From contig NZ_KB822618.1 in assembly GCF_000364625.1 (NCBI RefSeq), positions 1-64,000 of the forward strand: 64,000 nucleotides of DNA. The letters run 5' to 3'. The notes beneath the pieces were generated by a model. The model saw only the letters and a list, made by a program, of their open reading frames with translations. It was not told where the DNA came from and ran no database searches. The stretch comes from Pseudomonas thermotolerans DSM 14292. GTDB lineage: Bacteria; Pseudomonadota; Gammaproteobacteria; Pseudomonadales; Pseudomonadaceae. Below, in pieces: positions 20,759 through 28,276 of this stretch (its first letter is position 1; each line of letters opens with the position of its first letter). Made by a program: the position numbers and the translations under genes.

Positions 20759-20774
20759 AGCAGGTTGCGTGCCA
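20759..20774 (-). promoter_or_regulatory. Sigma-54 promoter of the aatJQMP operon
   Basis: Read on the minus strand the site is TGGCACGCAACCTGCT. GG and GC are separated by exactly ten bases, as required for -24/-12 promoters (consensus TGGCAC-N5-TTGCW; one mismatch, C for the first T). Transcription would start near 20748, leaving about 75 bases of leader before aatJ. AauR, encoded nearby, is the expected activator. Confidence 0.85.
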
Positions 20775-20788
20775 GCCCCTTTCTTTTT

Positions 20789-20801
20789 GATCAAGTGATT
20801 G
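20789..20801 (+). promoter_or_regulatory. IHF-binding-site match
   Basis: GATCAAGTGATTG fits the IHF consensus WATCAANNNNTTR at all fixed positions but the first. It lies in an AT-rich tract (20781-20825) between the sigma-54 promoter and the AauR boxes, where an IHF bend would bring the activator to the polymerase. Confidence 0.65.
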
Positions 20802-20851
20802 AAATTAAAGGGATTTTTTAGGATTTTGCGATGAGCTTCGGGACGGCTGCG

Positions 20852-20865
20852 TCCGGTCTGCCGAA
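20852..20865. promoter_or_regulatory. AauR box, promoter-proximal
   Basis: TCCGGTCTGCCGAA matches the reported AauR recognition pattern TTCGG-N4-CCGAA in nine of ten fixed bases. Its centre is 31 bp from that of the distal box (about three helical turns), so two activator dimers would sit on the same face of the DNA. Confidence 0.65.
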
Positions 20866-20882
20866 TATTCCAGCCTGGCGCG

Positions 20883-20896
20883 TTCGGATTTCCGAA
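20883..20896. promoter_or_regulatory. AauR box, promoter-distal (perfect)
   Basis: TTCGGATTTCCGAA is a perfect match to TTCGG-N4-CCGAA, the AauR operator known from P. putida. It lies about 140 bases upstream of the predicted transcription start, typical of enhancer sites for sigma-54 activators, and ends 24 bases before the stop of the neighbouring AraC-type gene. Confidence 0.8.
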
Positions 20897-20919
20897 TGCC
20901 GGCGCCGCGCGCTACCGCG

Positions 20920-21846
20920 CTACCTGGTCAGGATGTTCCGCACGCTGGGCCGCAGGCGGCCCAGGTCGCGCAGCGGCGGGGCGCCGAACAGCCGGCTGTA
21001 TTCGCGGCTGAACTGCGAGGGACTCTCGTAACCGACCCGGTAGCTGGCCGCCGCAGCCTCCAGGCCTTCGGTGACCATCAGCCGGCGGGCCTCCTGCAGG
21101 CGCAGCTGCTTCTGATACTGCAGCGGGCTGAGCGCGGTGACCGCCTTGAAGCGGTGGTGCAGGGTGGAAGGGCTGAGGTTCACCGTGCGGGCCAGCTCCT
21201 CGATGCGCAGCGGCCGGTGAAAGTTCTCGTTGAGCCACTCGATGGCCCGGGCGATGCGGTGGTCCTGACTGTCGGCGGCGGCGATGGCCTGGAGGATGCG
21301 CCCCTGGGGGCCGTTCATCACCCGGTAGAGGATCTCCCGCTGGATCATGGGGGCGAGGAAGGGGATGTCTCGCGGCGTCTCCAGCAGGCCGACCAGGCGG
21401 ATCAGCGCATCCAGCAACGCAGCGTCGAGGCGGGTGATGGTCAGGCCGCACTCGCTGCCCTCGCCGTCCACCGCGAAGGGACCGGCCTCGGCGATCAGGC
21501 GGCTGATCTGCGCCGGTGCGAAGTCCAGGCGCATGCTCAGGTAGGGGCGTTCCGGCGAGGCCTCGATCACCTGTCCGGCGACTGGCAGGGTCACCGAAGC
21601 CACCAGGTAGTGGAGCGAGTCGTAGAGGAAGGTGGCATCGCCCACCCGGATTTCCTTGCGGCCCTGGGCGATCACGCACAGGCTCGGCTGGTAGATGCCC
21701 GGCATCGGCGGTGTGGGCTGGTTGCAGCGGACCACAAAGAGCCCCTCGATGATGGTGGGCCGGACGCCCTCCTCGTGGGTCAGGCGGTGCAGCAGGGCGA
21801 CCAGTTCTTCCTGGCGCGGCCGCAGGTCGTCGGCAGGTCGGATCAT
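20920..21846 (-). CDS. AraC-family transcriptional regulator
   Basis: 308 aa regulator with an N-terminal AraC_N-type (PF06719) cupin effector domain (GLFVVRCNQPTPPMPGIYQPSLCVIAQG, KEIRVGDATFLYDSLHYLVASV) and a C-terminal pair of helix-turn-helix motifs (IEELARTVNLSPSTLHHRFKAV and AAAASYRVGYESPSQFSREYSRLFG). Such proteins commonly control oxidoreductase genes in Pseudomonas. It is divergent from a small monooxygenase-like gene; the 268-base gap holds two pairs of 21-bp-spaced direct repeats, the usual form of AraC operators. Effector unknown. Confidence 0.92.
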   Translation of the reverse strand: MIRPADDLRPRQEELVALLHRLTHEEGVRPTIIEGLFVVRCNQPTPPMPGIYQPSLCVIAQGRKEIRVGDATFLYDSLHYLVASVTLPVAGQVIEASPERPYLSMRLDFAPAQISRLIAEAGPFAVDGEGSECGLTITRLDAALLDALIRLVGLLETPRDIPFLAPMIQREILYRVMNGPQGRILQAIAAADSQDHRIARAIEWLNENFHRPLRIEELARTVNLSPSTLHHRFKAVTALSPLQYQKQLRLQEARRLMVTEGLEAAAASYRVGYESPSQFSREYSRLFGAPPLRDLGRLRPSVRNILTR

Positions 21847-21922
21847 GGCGGCGTCCTCGAATGCGGTGCGGCAAGCTTACCCCCGGGGTTTCGGGCAAGT
21901 CTGCATGCTTCGGTCAGCTGCG

Positions 21923-21957
21923 CAGAATCAGGCAAGTATTCGCCAGAATCAGGCAAG
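21923..21957 (+). promoter_or_regulatory. Direct-repeat pair 1, probable AraC-type operator
   Basis: CAGAATCAGGCAAG occurs at 21923-21936 and identically at 21944-21957, a 21-bp period (two helical turns) as expected for AraC-family proteins whose two HTH motifs or two monomers bind the same face. Located 77-111 bases from the AraC-type start. Confidence 0.7.
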
Positions 21958-22017
21958 GACGAAGATTCCGCGGCTAATACGCTTCCCGGCAAGGCTTCCC
22001 GACCTGCGGCGCTCATG

Positions 22018-22052
22018 CAGGATCAGGCAAGAATCCTCCAGAAATCGGCTAA
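22018..22052 (+). promoter_or_regulatory. Direct-repeat pair 2, probable AraC-type operator
   Basis: CAGGATCAGGCAAG (22018-22031; one base different from pair 1) is followed at a 21-bp period by the weaker CAGAAATCGGCTAA (22039-22052). It lies 63-97 bases before the start of the monooxygenase-like gene, suitable for activation, and 95 bp from pair 1. Confidence 0.65.
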
Positions 22053-22114
22053 CGCTGCCGGTCGATCAGGCCGTAGCTTTTCCCGGGTCGAACACCTACT
22101 GGAGGACACCAAGC

Positions 22115-22486
22115 ATGACGGTCAGCCACGTGGCATGGGTACGCGCCCGAGCCGGGCGTTCGGATGAAGTGGGTCGCCTCCTGCTGCAGCTGGTGGCCCC
22201 CGTGCGCAGCATGCAGGGCTGCCTGGACTTCGCGGTGGAACTCAGCGCCGAGGAGCTCTGGCGGATCGAGGGGCGCTGGGCCGGTCAGCGCCACTACCAG
22301 GCCTTTTCCACCGCGCCCCTGGTGACGGGGCTGTTCACCCTGCTGCTGAACAGCGGCGCGCTGTTCAGCATCGAGTGCCGGAGCGAGAGCGCCGGGGTCC
22401 ATGAAGAGACCCCGGCTCGCTCGGTCCGCTCCTTGTCCGCGCAGCCACGCCACTGGTGGCTGGCCGCCGCGGCTAGTCAGTGCTGA
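22115..22486 (+). CDS. Small ABM/quinol-monooxygenase-like protein
   Basis: 123 aa. The first roughly 90 residues (MTVSHVAWVRARAGRSDEVGRLL, VRSMQGCLDFAVELSAEELWRIEGRWAGQRHYQAF) fit the antibiotic-biosynthesis-monooxygenase dimeric alpha/beta-barrel family, small cofactor-free oxygenases or quinol-handling proteins. The C-terminal 30 residues are unlike the family and may be an extension. The start at 22115 is fixed by a strong GGAGGA eight bases upstream. It is divergent from an AraC-type regulator and overlaps the 3' end of the convergent SDR gene by 14 bases. The substrate is unknown. Confidence 0.75.
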   Translation: MTVSHVAWVRARAGRSDEVGRLLLQLVAPVRSMQGCLDFAVELSAEELWRIEGRWAGQRHYQAFSTAPLVTGLFTLLLNSGALFSIECRSESAGVHEETPARSVRSLSAQPRHWWLAAAASQC

Positions 22487-23351
22487 CTTGGGTGGCCGGC
22501 TTCTTCGGCGCGAAGCGCGCGGCCAGGCGCATGGAGGTGACCACCAGGCGCTGGTAGAGGGCCGGCATCAGGCGCTGCATGCCGTCCAGCAGCCAGGCGT
22601 CGGGGCCGATCAGGATGCGCCGCTTGTTGCGCAGCACGCCATTGATGATCACCTCGGCGGCGCGGTCCGGGCTGGTGCGCAGCAGTTGCTCGTGGAACTG
22701 CCGGCGGGCCTGCTCCGGATCCTGGCCGGTGACCTGCGCCAGGCTGTCGTTCATCCGCGCGGTCCTGGCGATGTTGGTCTTGATCCCGCCGGGATGCACG
22801 CAGCTGGCCGACACCCCACAGTCGAGCATGTCCAGCTCCTGGCGCAGCGACTCGGTGAAGCCGCGCACGGCGAACTTGGTGGCGTTGTAGGAGCTCATTC
22901 CCGGCTGGGAGAACAGCCCGAACACGCTGGAGATGTTGACGATGTGGCCTTCGCCGCTGGCCTTGAGGTGCGGCAGGAAGGCCTTGGTGCCGTGCACCAC
23001 GCCCCAGAAGTTGATGCCCATGATCCACTCGTAGTCGGCGTAGTCGTTGCCTTCCACGGTGCCGCTCTGGGCCACCCCGGCATTGTTGAAGATGGCGTTG
23101 ACCCGGCCGTGGTCGCGCACCACCTGCTCGGCCCAGGCATGCACCGCAGCGCGGTCGGCGACGTCCACCTGCGCCTCGGTGACGGTCACCCCCAGCTGGC
23201 GCGCCTGCGCGGCGGTTTCCGCCAAGCCCTCGGCGTTGACGTCGGCGAGGGCCAGGTGGCAGCCCTGACGGGCCAGGCGGTAGGCGAGGGCGCGGCCGAT
23301 GCCGGAGCCGGCGCCAGTGATTGCGGCGACCTTGTTCTCGAAGGATTTCAT
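22473..23351 (-). CDS. Short-chain dehydrogenase/reductase
   Basis: 292 aa classical SDR: NAD(P)-binding TGAGSGIG (about 12-19), NNAG (about 88-91), catalytic Ser in NISSVFG and YNATK (Y-x3-K), plus a PGGIKTN loop. The C-terminus is extended and basic (ARFAPKKPATQ). It oxidises or reduces an alcohol/ketone pair. It is co-transcribed behind the Baeyer-Villiger monooxygenase with an ATGA stop-start overlap, so it most likely acts on the same substrate, for example supplying the ketone. Start chosen at 23351 (MKSFENKVAAITG). Confidence 0.92.
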   Translation of the reverse strand: MKSFENKVAAITGAGSGIGRALAYRLARQGCHLALADVNAEGLAETAAQARQLGVTVTEAQVDVADRAAVHAWAEQVVRDHGRVNAIFNNAGVAQSGTVEGNDYADYEWIMGINFWGVVHGTKAFLPHLKASGEGHIVNISSVFGLFSQPGMSSYNATKFAVRGFTESLRQELDMLDCGVSASCVHPGGIKTNIARTARMNDSLAQVTGQDPEQARRQFHEQLLRTSPDRAAEVIINGVLRNKRRILIGPDAWLLDGMQRLMPALYQRLVVTSMRLAARFAPKKPATQVSTD

Positions 23352-24892
23352 GCAGTGGCCTCCCTGGCGATGGCATGGCTCTGGGCGGGGTGGACGGCAT
23401 GCCGTCGGCTGAAATGGTAGGCCGCCGGGTCGAAATGGCGGGTCAGCATGCGGAAGTGCCAGGTGAAGCCGGGCCAGATGGTGCAGTTGCGGCCGCTCAC
23501 TGGGTGCAGGTACCAGCTCTTGCAGCCACCGGCGTTCCACACCGTGGTGTCGAGCTTGCCGAGCAGCCGGCGGTTGAATCTGTCCTGCACCTCGCGCTTG
23601 ACCTCCAGGCTGCACAGGTCGCGCTCCGCGAGCAGGTCGAGCGCGCCCAGCACGTAGTGGATCTGCGACTCGATCATGTAGACCATGGAGTTGTGACCGA
23701 GACCGGTGTTCGGTCCCATCAGGAAGAACAGGTTGGGGAAGCCGGCGGTCATGGTGCCCTTGTAGGCCTCCGGACCTTCCGGCCAGGTGTCGATCAGATC
23801 GACGCCGCCGCGGCCGAAGATCACCCCGCGGGGAATCGGGTCGGTGGGCATGAAGCCGGTGCCGAAGATGATCGCGTCGATCTCCCGCTCGGTGCCGTCG
23901 GCGGTGACGATGCTGTGCTCGCGGACTTCCTGGATGCCGTCGGTGATTACCTCGACGTTTGGCTGGGCGAGCGCCGGGTAGTAGTCGTTGGAGAGCAGCA
24001 CGCGCTTGCAGCCCATCACGTAGTCAGGGGTGACCTTGGCGCGCAGGGCCTCATCCGGGATCTGTTTGCGGATGTACCACTTGCTGTAGTTCTGGGCCAG
24101 CTTGAGCACCTGCGGGGCGAACGCGAAGGCCAACACCCGGCTTTCCAGCAGGGTGTAGATCAGCCCGCGCCAGAGCTTCTGGAACAGCGGGAAGTGGTGG
24201 AAGCGGGCGCGCTCCTTCTCGCTGATGCGGCGGTCCGGCTTGGGCATGATCCAGGGGGCGGTGCGCTGGTAGAGGTCGAGGCGGGCTACCTGCTTCTGGA
24301 TCTGCGGCACGAACTGGATCGCCGAGGCGCCGGTACCGATCACCGCCACCCGCTTGCCGCTCAGGTCGTAGTCGTGGTTCCACTGCTGGGAGTGGAACTG
24401 GGTGCCCTTGAAGTTCTCCAGGCCCTTCAGCTTGGGAATCGACGGGGTGGACAGGGCGCCCATGCCGGATACCACGAACTGCGCGCTGTACTGGTTACCT
24501 TGGGCGTCCTCCAGGTGCCAGAGCTCCTCGGCGTCGTCCCAGCGCATGCGGACGATCTCGGTGTTCAGTAGGGTCTGTTCCTGCAGGCGGTACTTGTTCC
24601 AGCAGCCTTCCAGGTAGCTCTGGATCTCCGGCTGGCGGGCGAACATCCGCGTCCACTTCGGGTTCGGCTCGAAGGAGAAGGAGTACAGGTGGGACTGCAC
24701 GTCGCAGGCGCAGCCCGGGTAGTTGTTGACACGCCAGGTGCCGCCGACGCCGGCCTCCTTCTCGAAGATCAGGAAGTCCGTTTCGCCGCGCTGCTTGAGG
24801 CGGATGGCCATGCCGAGACCGGAGAAGCCGCTGCCGACGATGGCGATCCGACAATGGCGGGTGGCGTTTGGCGGGGACACTGACGCATTCAT
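23348..24892 (-). CDS. Flavin-containing Baeyer-Villiger monooxygenase
   Basis: 514 aa FAD- and NADPH-dependent enzyme that inserts oxygen into ketones to give esters or lactones. It shows the FAD-binding GSGFSG (20-25), GVGGTWRVNNYPGCACDVQSH typical of class-B monooxygenases, the Baeyer-Villiger fingerprint FKGTQFHSQQW (161-171, F-x-G-x3-H-x3-W), and a second Rossmann loop VAVIGTGASAIQ. The start at 24892 (MNASVSPPNATRH) has AGGAG eight bases upstream. First gene of an operon with an SDR, divergent from a TetR regulator; a large dyad lies between them. Substrate unknown (steroid, alicyclic or fatty ketone are possible). Confidence 0.93.
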   Translation of the reverse strand: MNASVSPPNATRHCRIAIVGSGFSGLGMAIRLKQRGETDFLIFEKEAGVGGTWRVNNYPGCACDVQSHLYSFSFEPNPKWTRMFARQPEIQSYLEGCWNKYRLQEQTLLNTEIVRMRWDDAEELWHLEDAQGNQYSAQFVVSGMGALSTPSIPKLKGLENFKGTQFHSQQWNHDYDLSGKRVAVIGTGASAIQFVPQIQKQVARLDLYQRTAPWIMPKPDRRISEKERARFHHFPLFQKLWRGLIYTLLESRVLAFAFAPQVLKLAQNYSKWYIRKQIPDEALRAKVTPDYVMGCKRVLLSNDYYPALAQPNVEVITDGIQEVREHSIVTADGTEREIDAIIFGTGFMPTDPIPRGVIFGRGGVDLIDTWPEGPEAYKGTMTAGFPNLFFLMGPNTGLGHNSMVYMIESQIHYVLGALDLLAERDLCSLEVKREVQDRFNRRLLGKLDTTVWNAGGCKSWYLHPVSGRNCTIWPGFTWHFRMLTRHFDPAAYHFSRRHAVHPAQSHAIAREATA

Positions 24893-24924
24893 GGGCCGAG
24901 CTCCTGTTATCTTTTTTGGATGGC

Positions 24925-24960
24925 GTATACGGCTGTCTACCAATGTAGACACGTGTATAC
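24925..24960. promoter_or_regulatory. Operator dyad between the TetR gene and the monooxygenase operon
   Basis: Nested inverted repeat: outer GTATAC arms at 24925-24930 and 24955-24960, and inner TGTCTAC (24934-24940) paired with GTAGACA (24945-24951) around CAAT. The two halves are equidistant from the centre. The right arm supplies TATACT (24956-24961), a good -10 for the TetR gene, so a bound repressor would block both divergent promoters. Confidence 0.8.
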
Positions 24961-25008
24961 TCCACGGCAACCTGGGTAACCGGCAGCCCATCTAAAGGTA
25001 GGGAAAGT

Positions 25009-25722
25009 ATGGATAGGGATCGTGAAAATGCCGCCGCACCCGGCAAGCGCCTGCTGATGGAGGCGGCGCTGCGGCTGACCTCGACCAGTCGCAGCCTGAG
25101 CAGCCTGGGGCTGCGCGAACTGGCCCGCGAGGCGGGGTTGAACCCAAACACCTTCTACCGGCACTTCAAGGATGTGGACGACCTCGGCCTGGCGCTGATC
25201 CGCGACATCGCCGGCCGTCTGCGCCAGCCGCTGCGCGAACTGCGCCGCGAGGCAGCCCAGCGGGCGGTGACGGGCGAGGCGGAGGTCGCCCCCAGGCTGT
25301 TCGGCATCGACCTGGGCCGCGGCCGACGGGTCTGCCAGGAGACGGTGCAACTGTTCTTCGACTTCGTGGAGGCCCATCCGGAAACCTTCATCATCGGCGT
25401 GCGCGAGCTGCATGGCGCCTCACCGGTGCTGCGCGCTGCGCTGCGCGAGCTGATGGACGCCTTCGGTGCCGACATGGCCGAGGACATCCTCGAGTTCCAG
25501 CTGCTGCCGCCTCTGGTGGACCGTGAGGTGGTGCTGCGCATCTCCAATCTGGTGAGCCGCAACCTGTTCCAGATGTCCCTCGACTACCTGAGTGAGCCCG
25601 GGCAGCGCGAGGCCATCCGTCGCCTGGCCGAGGAGCAGGTGCTGATGCTGTTCACCGGCGCCAGCGTGCTGCAGGCCCTCGGTCAGCTGCAGCGCGCCCC
25701 GGTTGCCAGCGAGCAGGCTTAA
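25009..25722 (+). CDS. TetR-family transcriptional regulator
   Basis: 237 aa. The N-terminal helix-turn-helix reads SLGLRELAREAGLNPNTFYRHFKDVDDL, followed by a helical ligand domain. It contains an insert of charged residues (about 75-105) and the block QLFFDFVEAHPETFIIGVRELHG, found in TetR proteins that govern lipid or ketone oxidation genes. It is divergent from the Baeyer-Villiger/SDR operon with a symmetrical operator, so it is most likely its repressor and its own. Start ATG 25009 with AGGGA just upstream. It ends at the hairpin 25731-25756. Confidence 0.92.
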   Translation: MDRDRENAAAPGKRLLMEAALRLTSTSRSLSSLGLRELAREAGLNPNTFYRHFKDVDDLGLALIRDIAGRLRQPLRELRREAAQRAVTGEAEVAPRLFGIDLGRGRRVCQETVQLFFDFVEAHPETFIIGVRELHGASPVLRAALRELMDAFGADMAEDILEFQLLPPLVDREVVLRISNLVSRNLFQMSLDYLSEPGQREAIRRLAEEQVLMLFTGASVLQALGQLQRAPVASEQA

Positions 25723-25730
25723 ATAAAAAA

Positions 25731-25756
25731 GCGGCGTCGTGGGGAAACGACGCCGC
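25731..25756. terminator. Intrinsic terminator between convergent genes
   Basis: Perfect 10-bp stem GCGGCGTCGT / ACGACGCCGC with a GGGGAA loop. The A-rich run AAATAAAAAA at 25721-25730 gives a T-tract on the minus strand, so it terminates the metal-dependent hydrolase transcript best and can also stop the TetR transcript. Confidence 0.88.
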
Positions 25757-25772
25757 CCACTCGGGAGTGCGA

Positions 25773-26609
25773 TCAGCTGCTGAAGCCGAGGCGCTGCCGC
25801 CAGTTGTTTTCCAGCGCCTTGGTTTCGTGGTCGAGGGGGTGGAAGCCCGGGCGATAGTAGGCCAGGTAGGGGCCGATCAGCCGGGTGAAGAAGCCGTTGC
25901 GTGGGCCGAGCAGGGTGGCCAGGCCACGCTTCCAGGAGCGCCAGTTGAACAACTGGCCGTCCTTGCGCAGCAGGTGGATCTGGAACCAACCGATCACCGC
26001 GAAGAAGATCAGGGTGGTCAGCAGCATCAGGATCACCCGGGTGAAGTAGCCGCCGCCGATCGCCTGGTAGGCGTCGTAGCAGACCGCCTTGTGCTCGTTC
26101 TCCTCGATGGCGTGCCAGAGCCACAGCTTGTACATCTTCGGGTCGTCGATCTGGGTGGTAAGGTCTTCGCGCTCCAGCAGCTGCTGAGCCATGGTCGCGG
26201 TGAAGTGCTCCAGGGCGCAGGTGATGGCCAGGCGGTGCTTCTTGGTGGTGAGGCGGGTGACCCACTCCAGCAGTACCCGGACGCGCTGCTCGAGGCGCTC
26301 CAGGTCGATGCCGTGGGCGGTGGCGTACTCGTTGTAGGTGGCGTGTTCCTTGGAATGCATGGCCTCCTGGCCGATGAAAGCGCTGATGTCCTTCTTCAGC
26401 TGCGGATCGCTGATCTGGTCGCGGATGGCACGCACGCTGTCGACGAAGAACTTCTCGCCATAGGGGAACAGGGACGACAGGTTGTTCATGAACTGGGTCA
26501 GGAAGGGGTCGTCGCTCCACCAGTACTTCTTGGTTTCGGCGAAGTTGAAGTCCATGCGGCGCACCGGGAAGCTGGCGTTGGGCAGCGGATTGGTGGCAGT
26601 GGTCGACAT
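25773..26609 (-). CDS. Predicted metal-dependent hydrolase (PF10118, ferritin-like helices)
   Basis: 278 aa protein of the predicted metal-dependent hydrolase family, whose helical pattern places Glu and His residues as in di-iron proteins: FIGQEAMHSKEHATYNEY and later WHAIEENEHKAVCYDAY. A hydrophobic segment (VILMLLTTLIFFAVIGWF) near 190-210 suggests membrane attachment. The start at 26609 (MSTTATNPLPNASF) has AGGA seven bases upstream. Proximity to monooxygenase/SDR/TetR genes suggests lipid or ketone metabolism, but the enzymatic reaction is not known. A TTGTCCGACAA palindrome lies about 140 bases upstream. Confidence 0.82.
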   Translation of the reverse strand: MSTTATNPLPNASFPVRRMDFNFAETKKYWWSDDPFLTQFMNNLSSLFPYGEKFFVDSVRAIRDQISDPQLKKDISAFIGQEAMHSKEHATYNEYATAHGIDLERLEQRVRVLLEWVTRLTTKKHRLAITCALEHFTATMAQQLLEREDLTTQIDDPKMYKLWLWHAIEENEHKAVCYDAYQAIGGGYFTRVILMLLTTLIFFAVIGWFQIHLLRKDGQLFNWRSWKRGLATLLGPRNGFFTRLIGPYLAYYRPGFHPLDHETKALENNWRQRLGFSS

Positions 26610-26750
26610 CGCGGAGTCCTCGCTCTGGGGCGGCAGGCCCACTGCCGCCGTTCTTGTTATGGATCGCATGACGCGGTCGGTGACGACTTTGTCATTGCCT
26701 GATGTAACTATTGAGCAAGACGGGACGGCCTGCGGCCAACTTTAGTTGTG

Positions 26751-26761
26751 TTGTCCGACAA
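26751..26761. promoter_or_regulatory. TTGTCCGACAA palindrome upstream of the metal-dependent hydrolase
   Basis: Perfect 11-bp inverted repeat with a central base, the third intact copy in the window (see 5429 and 9324). It lies in the 217-base gap between this gene and the apt stop. Confidence 0.5.
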
Positions 26762-26826
26762 AAAGGCAGCGGGCGCGGGAGTCGCAGCGGGCAGGGGCGG
26801 GCCCACGAACGTGGACCCGGCGGGCA

Positions 26827-27375
26827 TCAGCGCTCGTCGAGAGTGAAGGCGGTCAGGCTGAAGGTGGGGATGCCGGCATCCTGCAGCTTCTGCGAGCCGC
26901 CGAGTTCCGGCAGGTCGATGATCGACGCCGCCTCGAACACCCGGGCGCCCATGCGTCGAACCAGCTTGGCGGCGGCCAGCAAGGTGCCGCCGGTGGCGAT
27001 CAGGTCATCGAAGATCAGCACCGCGTCGCCCTCGCACAGGCTGTCGGCGTGGACCTCCAGGAAGGCCTCGCCGTATTCGGTCTGGTAGGGCTCGCTGAGC
27101 ACCTCGGCGGGCAGCTTGCCCTGCTTGCGGAACAGCACCAGCGGCCTGTTCAGCTCGTAGGCAATGATCGAGCCGATCAGGAAACCGCGCGCATCCATGG
27201 CCGCGATGTGGCTGAAGTCGGCTTCCACGTAGCGCTGGATGAAGCTGTCGGCGACCATGCGCAGGGCGCGCGGCGACTGGAACAGGGGGGTGATGTCGCG
27301 GAAGATCACGCCGGGTTTGGGAAAGTCCGGTACCGGGCGGATCAGGGTCTTGATGCTGTATTCGTCGAAGATCAT
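26827..27375 (-). CDS. apt: Adenine phosphoribosyltransferase
   Basis: 182 aa purine-salvage enzyme that makes AMP from adenine and PRPP. It shows the type-I PRTase fold with [13 protein letters not shown] near the N-terminus, [11 protein letters not shown], the flexible catalytic loop RKQGKLP, and the PRPP-binding loop [14 protein letters not shown]. Length equals the family norm. The start at 27375 begins [19 protein letters not shown]. It lies 47 bases after anr on the same strand, the usual Pseudomonas order hemN-anr-apt, so read-through from anr is likely. Confidence 0.96.
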   Translation of the reverse strand: MIFDEYSIKTLIRPVPDFPKPGVIFRDITPLFQSPRALRMVADSFIQRYVEADFSHIAAMDARGFLIGSIIAYELNRPLVLFRKQGKLPAEVLSEPYQTEYGEAFLEVHADSLCEGDAVLIFDDLIATGGTLLAAAKLVRRMGARVFEAASIIDLPELGGSQKLQDAGIPTFSLTAFTLDER

Positions 27376-27422
27376 CGTGGTGCGGTCCTGGGCGCGGACC
27401 GGGCAGGCCCGCGCCGCCGAAA

Positions 27423-28157
27423 TCAGCCGTCGAGACTGCCGCCAGCGGAGGCGCACAGTGCGATGGGGTCGAGGATGCGGATTTCCTTGCCTTCGGCGCT
27501 GATCAGACCGTTCTGCTGGAAGCGGGTGAATACCCGGGACACGGTCTCCACCGCCAGGCCCAGGTAGTTGCCGATCTCGTTGCGCGACATGGACAGACGG
27601 AACTGGTTGGCCGAATAGCCGCGGGCACGGAAGCGGGCCGACAGGTTGACCAGGAAGGTGGCGATGCGTTCGTCGGCGGTCTTCTTGGAGAGCAGCATCA
27701 TCATCTGCTGGTCGTCGCGGATCTCCCGGCTCATCACGCGCATCAGCTGGCGGCGTAGTTGGGGCAACTCGGCGGACAGCTCGTCGAGGCGCTCGAAGGG
27801 GATCTCGCAGACCGAAGTGGTCTCCAGGGCCTGGGCGGACACCGGGTAGACCTCTCTGTCCATGCCGCACAGGCCGACCAGCTCGCTGGGCAGGTGGAAG
27901 CCGGTCAGTTGTTCGACGCCGTCGTCGCTGAGGCTGAAGGTCTTCAGGGTTCCGGAGCGCACCGCGAACACCGAATCGAAGGGATCGCCCTGGCGGAACA
28001 GGAAGTCCCCTTTCTTCAACGGTCGACCACGCTTGACGATCTCGTCGAGGGCATCCATGTCTTCGAGATTGAGCGACAGCGGCAGGCACAGGCTGGCCAG
28101 GCTGCAATCCTTGCAGTTCACCTGCGGCAAGGCGCGAACCTTGATGGTTTCGGACAT
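27423..28157 (-). CDS. anr: Anaerobic regulator Anr (FNR type)
   Basis: 244 aa oxygen-sensing Crp/Fnr activator. The four Fe-S ligands are present: C15, C18, C24 ([12 protein letters not shown]) and C117 (TTSVCEIP), matching E. coli Fnr positions offset by five. The cyclic-nucleotide-like barrel, dimer helix and HTH ([30 protein letters not shown]) follow; the E-x3-SR recognition helix reads TTGAT-type sites. It activates microaerobic genes; matching boxes lie before hemN (29724) and ccoN (38643) in this window. Start [12 protein letters not shown] at 28157. Confidence 0.96.
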   Translation of the reverse strand: MSETIKVRALPQVNCKDCSLASLCLPLSLNLEDMDALDEIVKRGRPLKKGDFLFRQGDPFDSVFAVRSGTLKTFSLSDDGVEQLTGFHLPSELVGLCGMDREVYPVSAQALETTSVCEIPFERLDELSAELPQLRRQLMRVMSREIRDDQQMMMLLSKKTADERIATFLVNLSARFRARGYSANQFRLSMSRNEIGNYLGLAVETVSRVFTRFQQNGLISAEGKEIRILDPIALCASAGGSLDG

Positions 28158-28276
28158 TTGGGAGCGATTCCTGGGATACACGGACTTCGCGTAAGGGTAC
28201 TCCAGGGACACCGGGACTGCCAGCGCGGAGGAAGTGGCGAATGACCACGCGCCCCCGGATCCAGAGGGGCGGGCTC

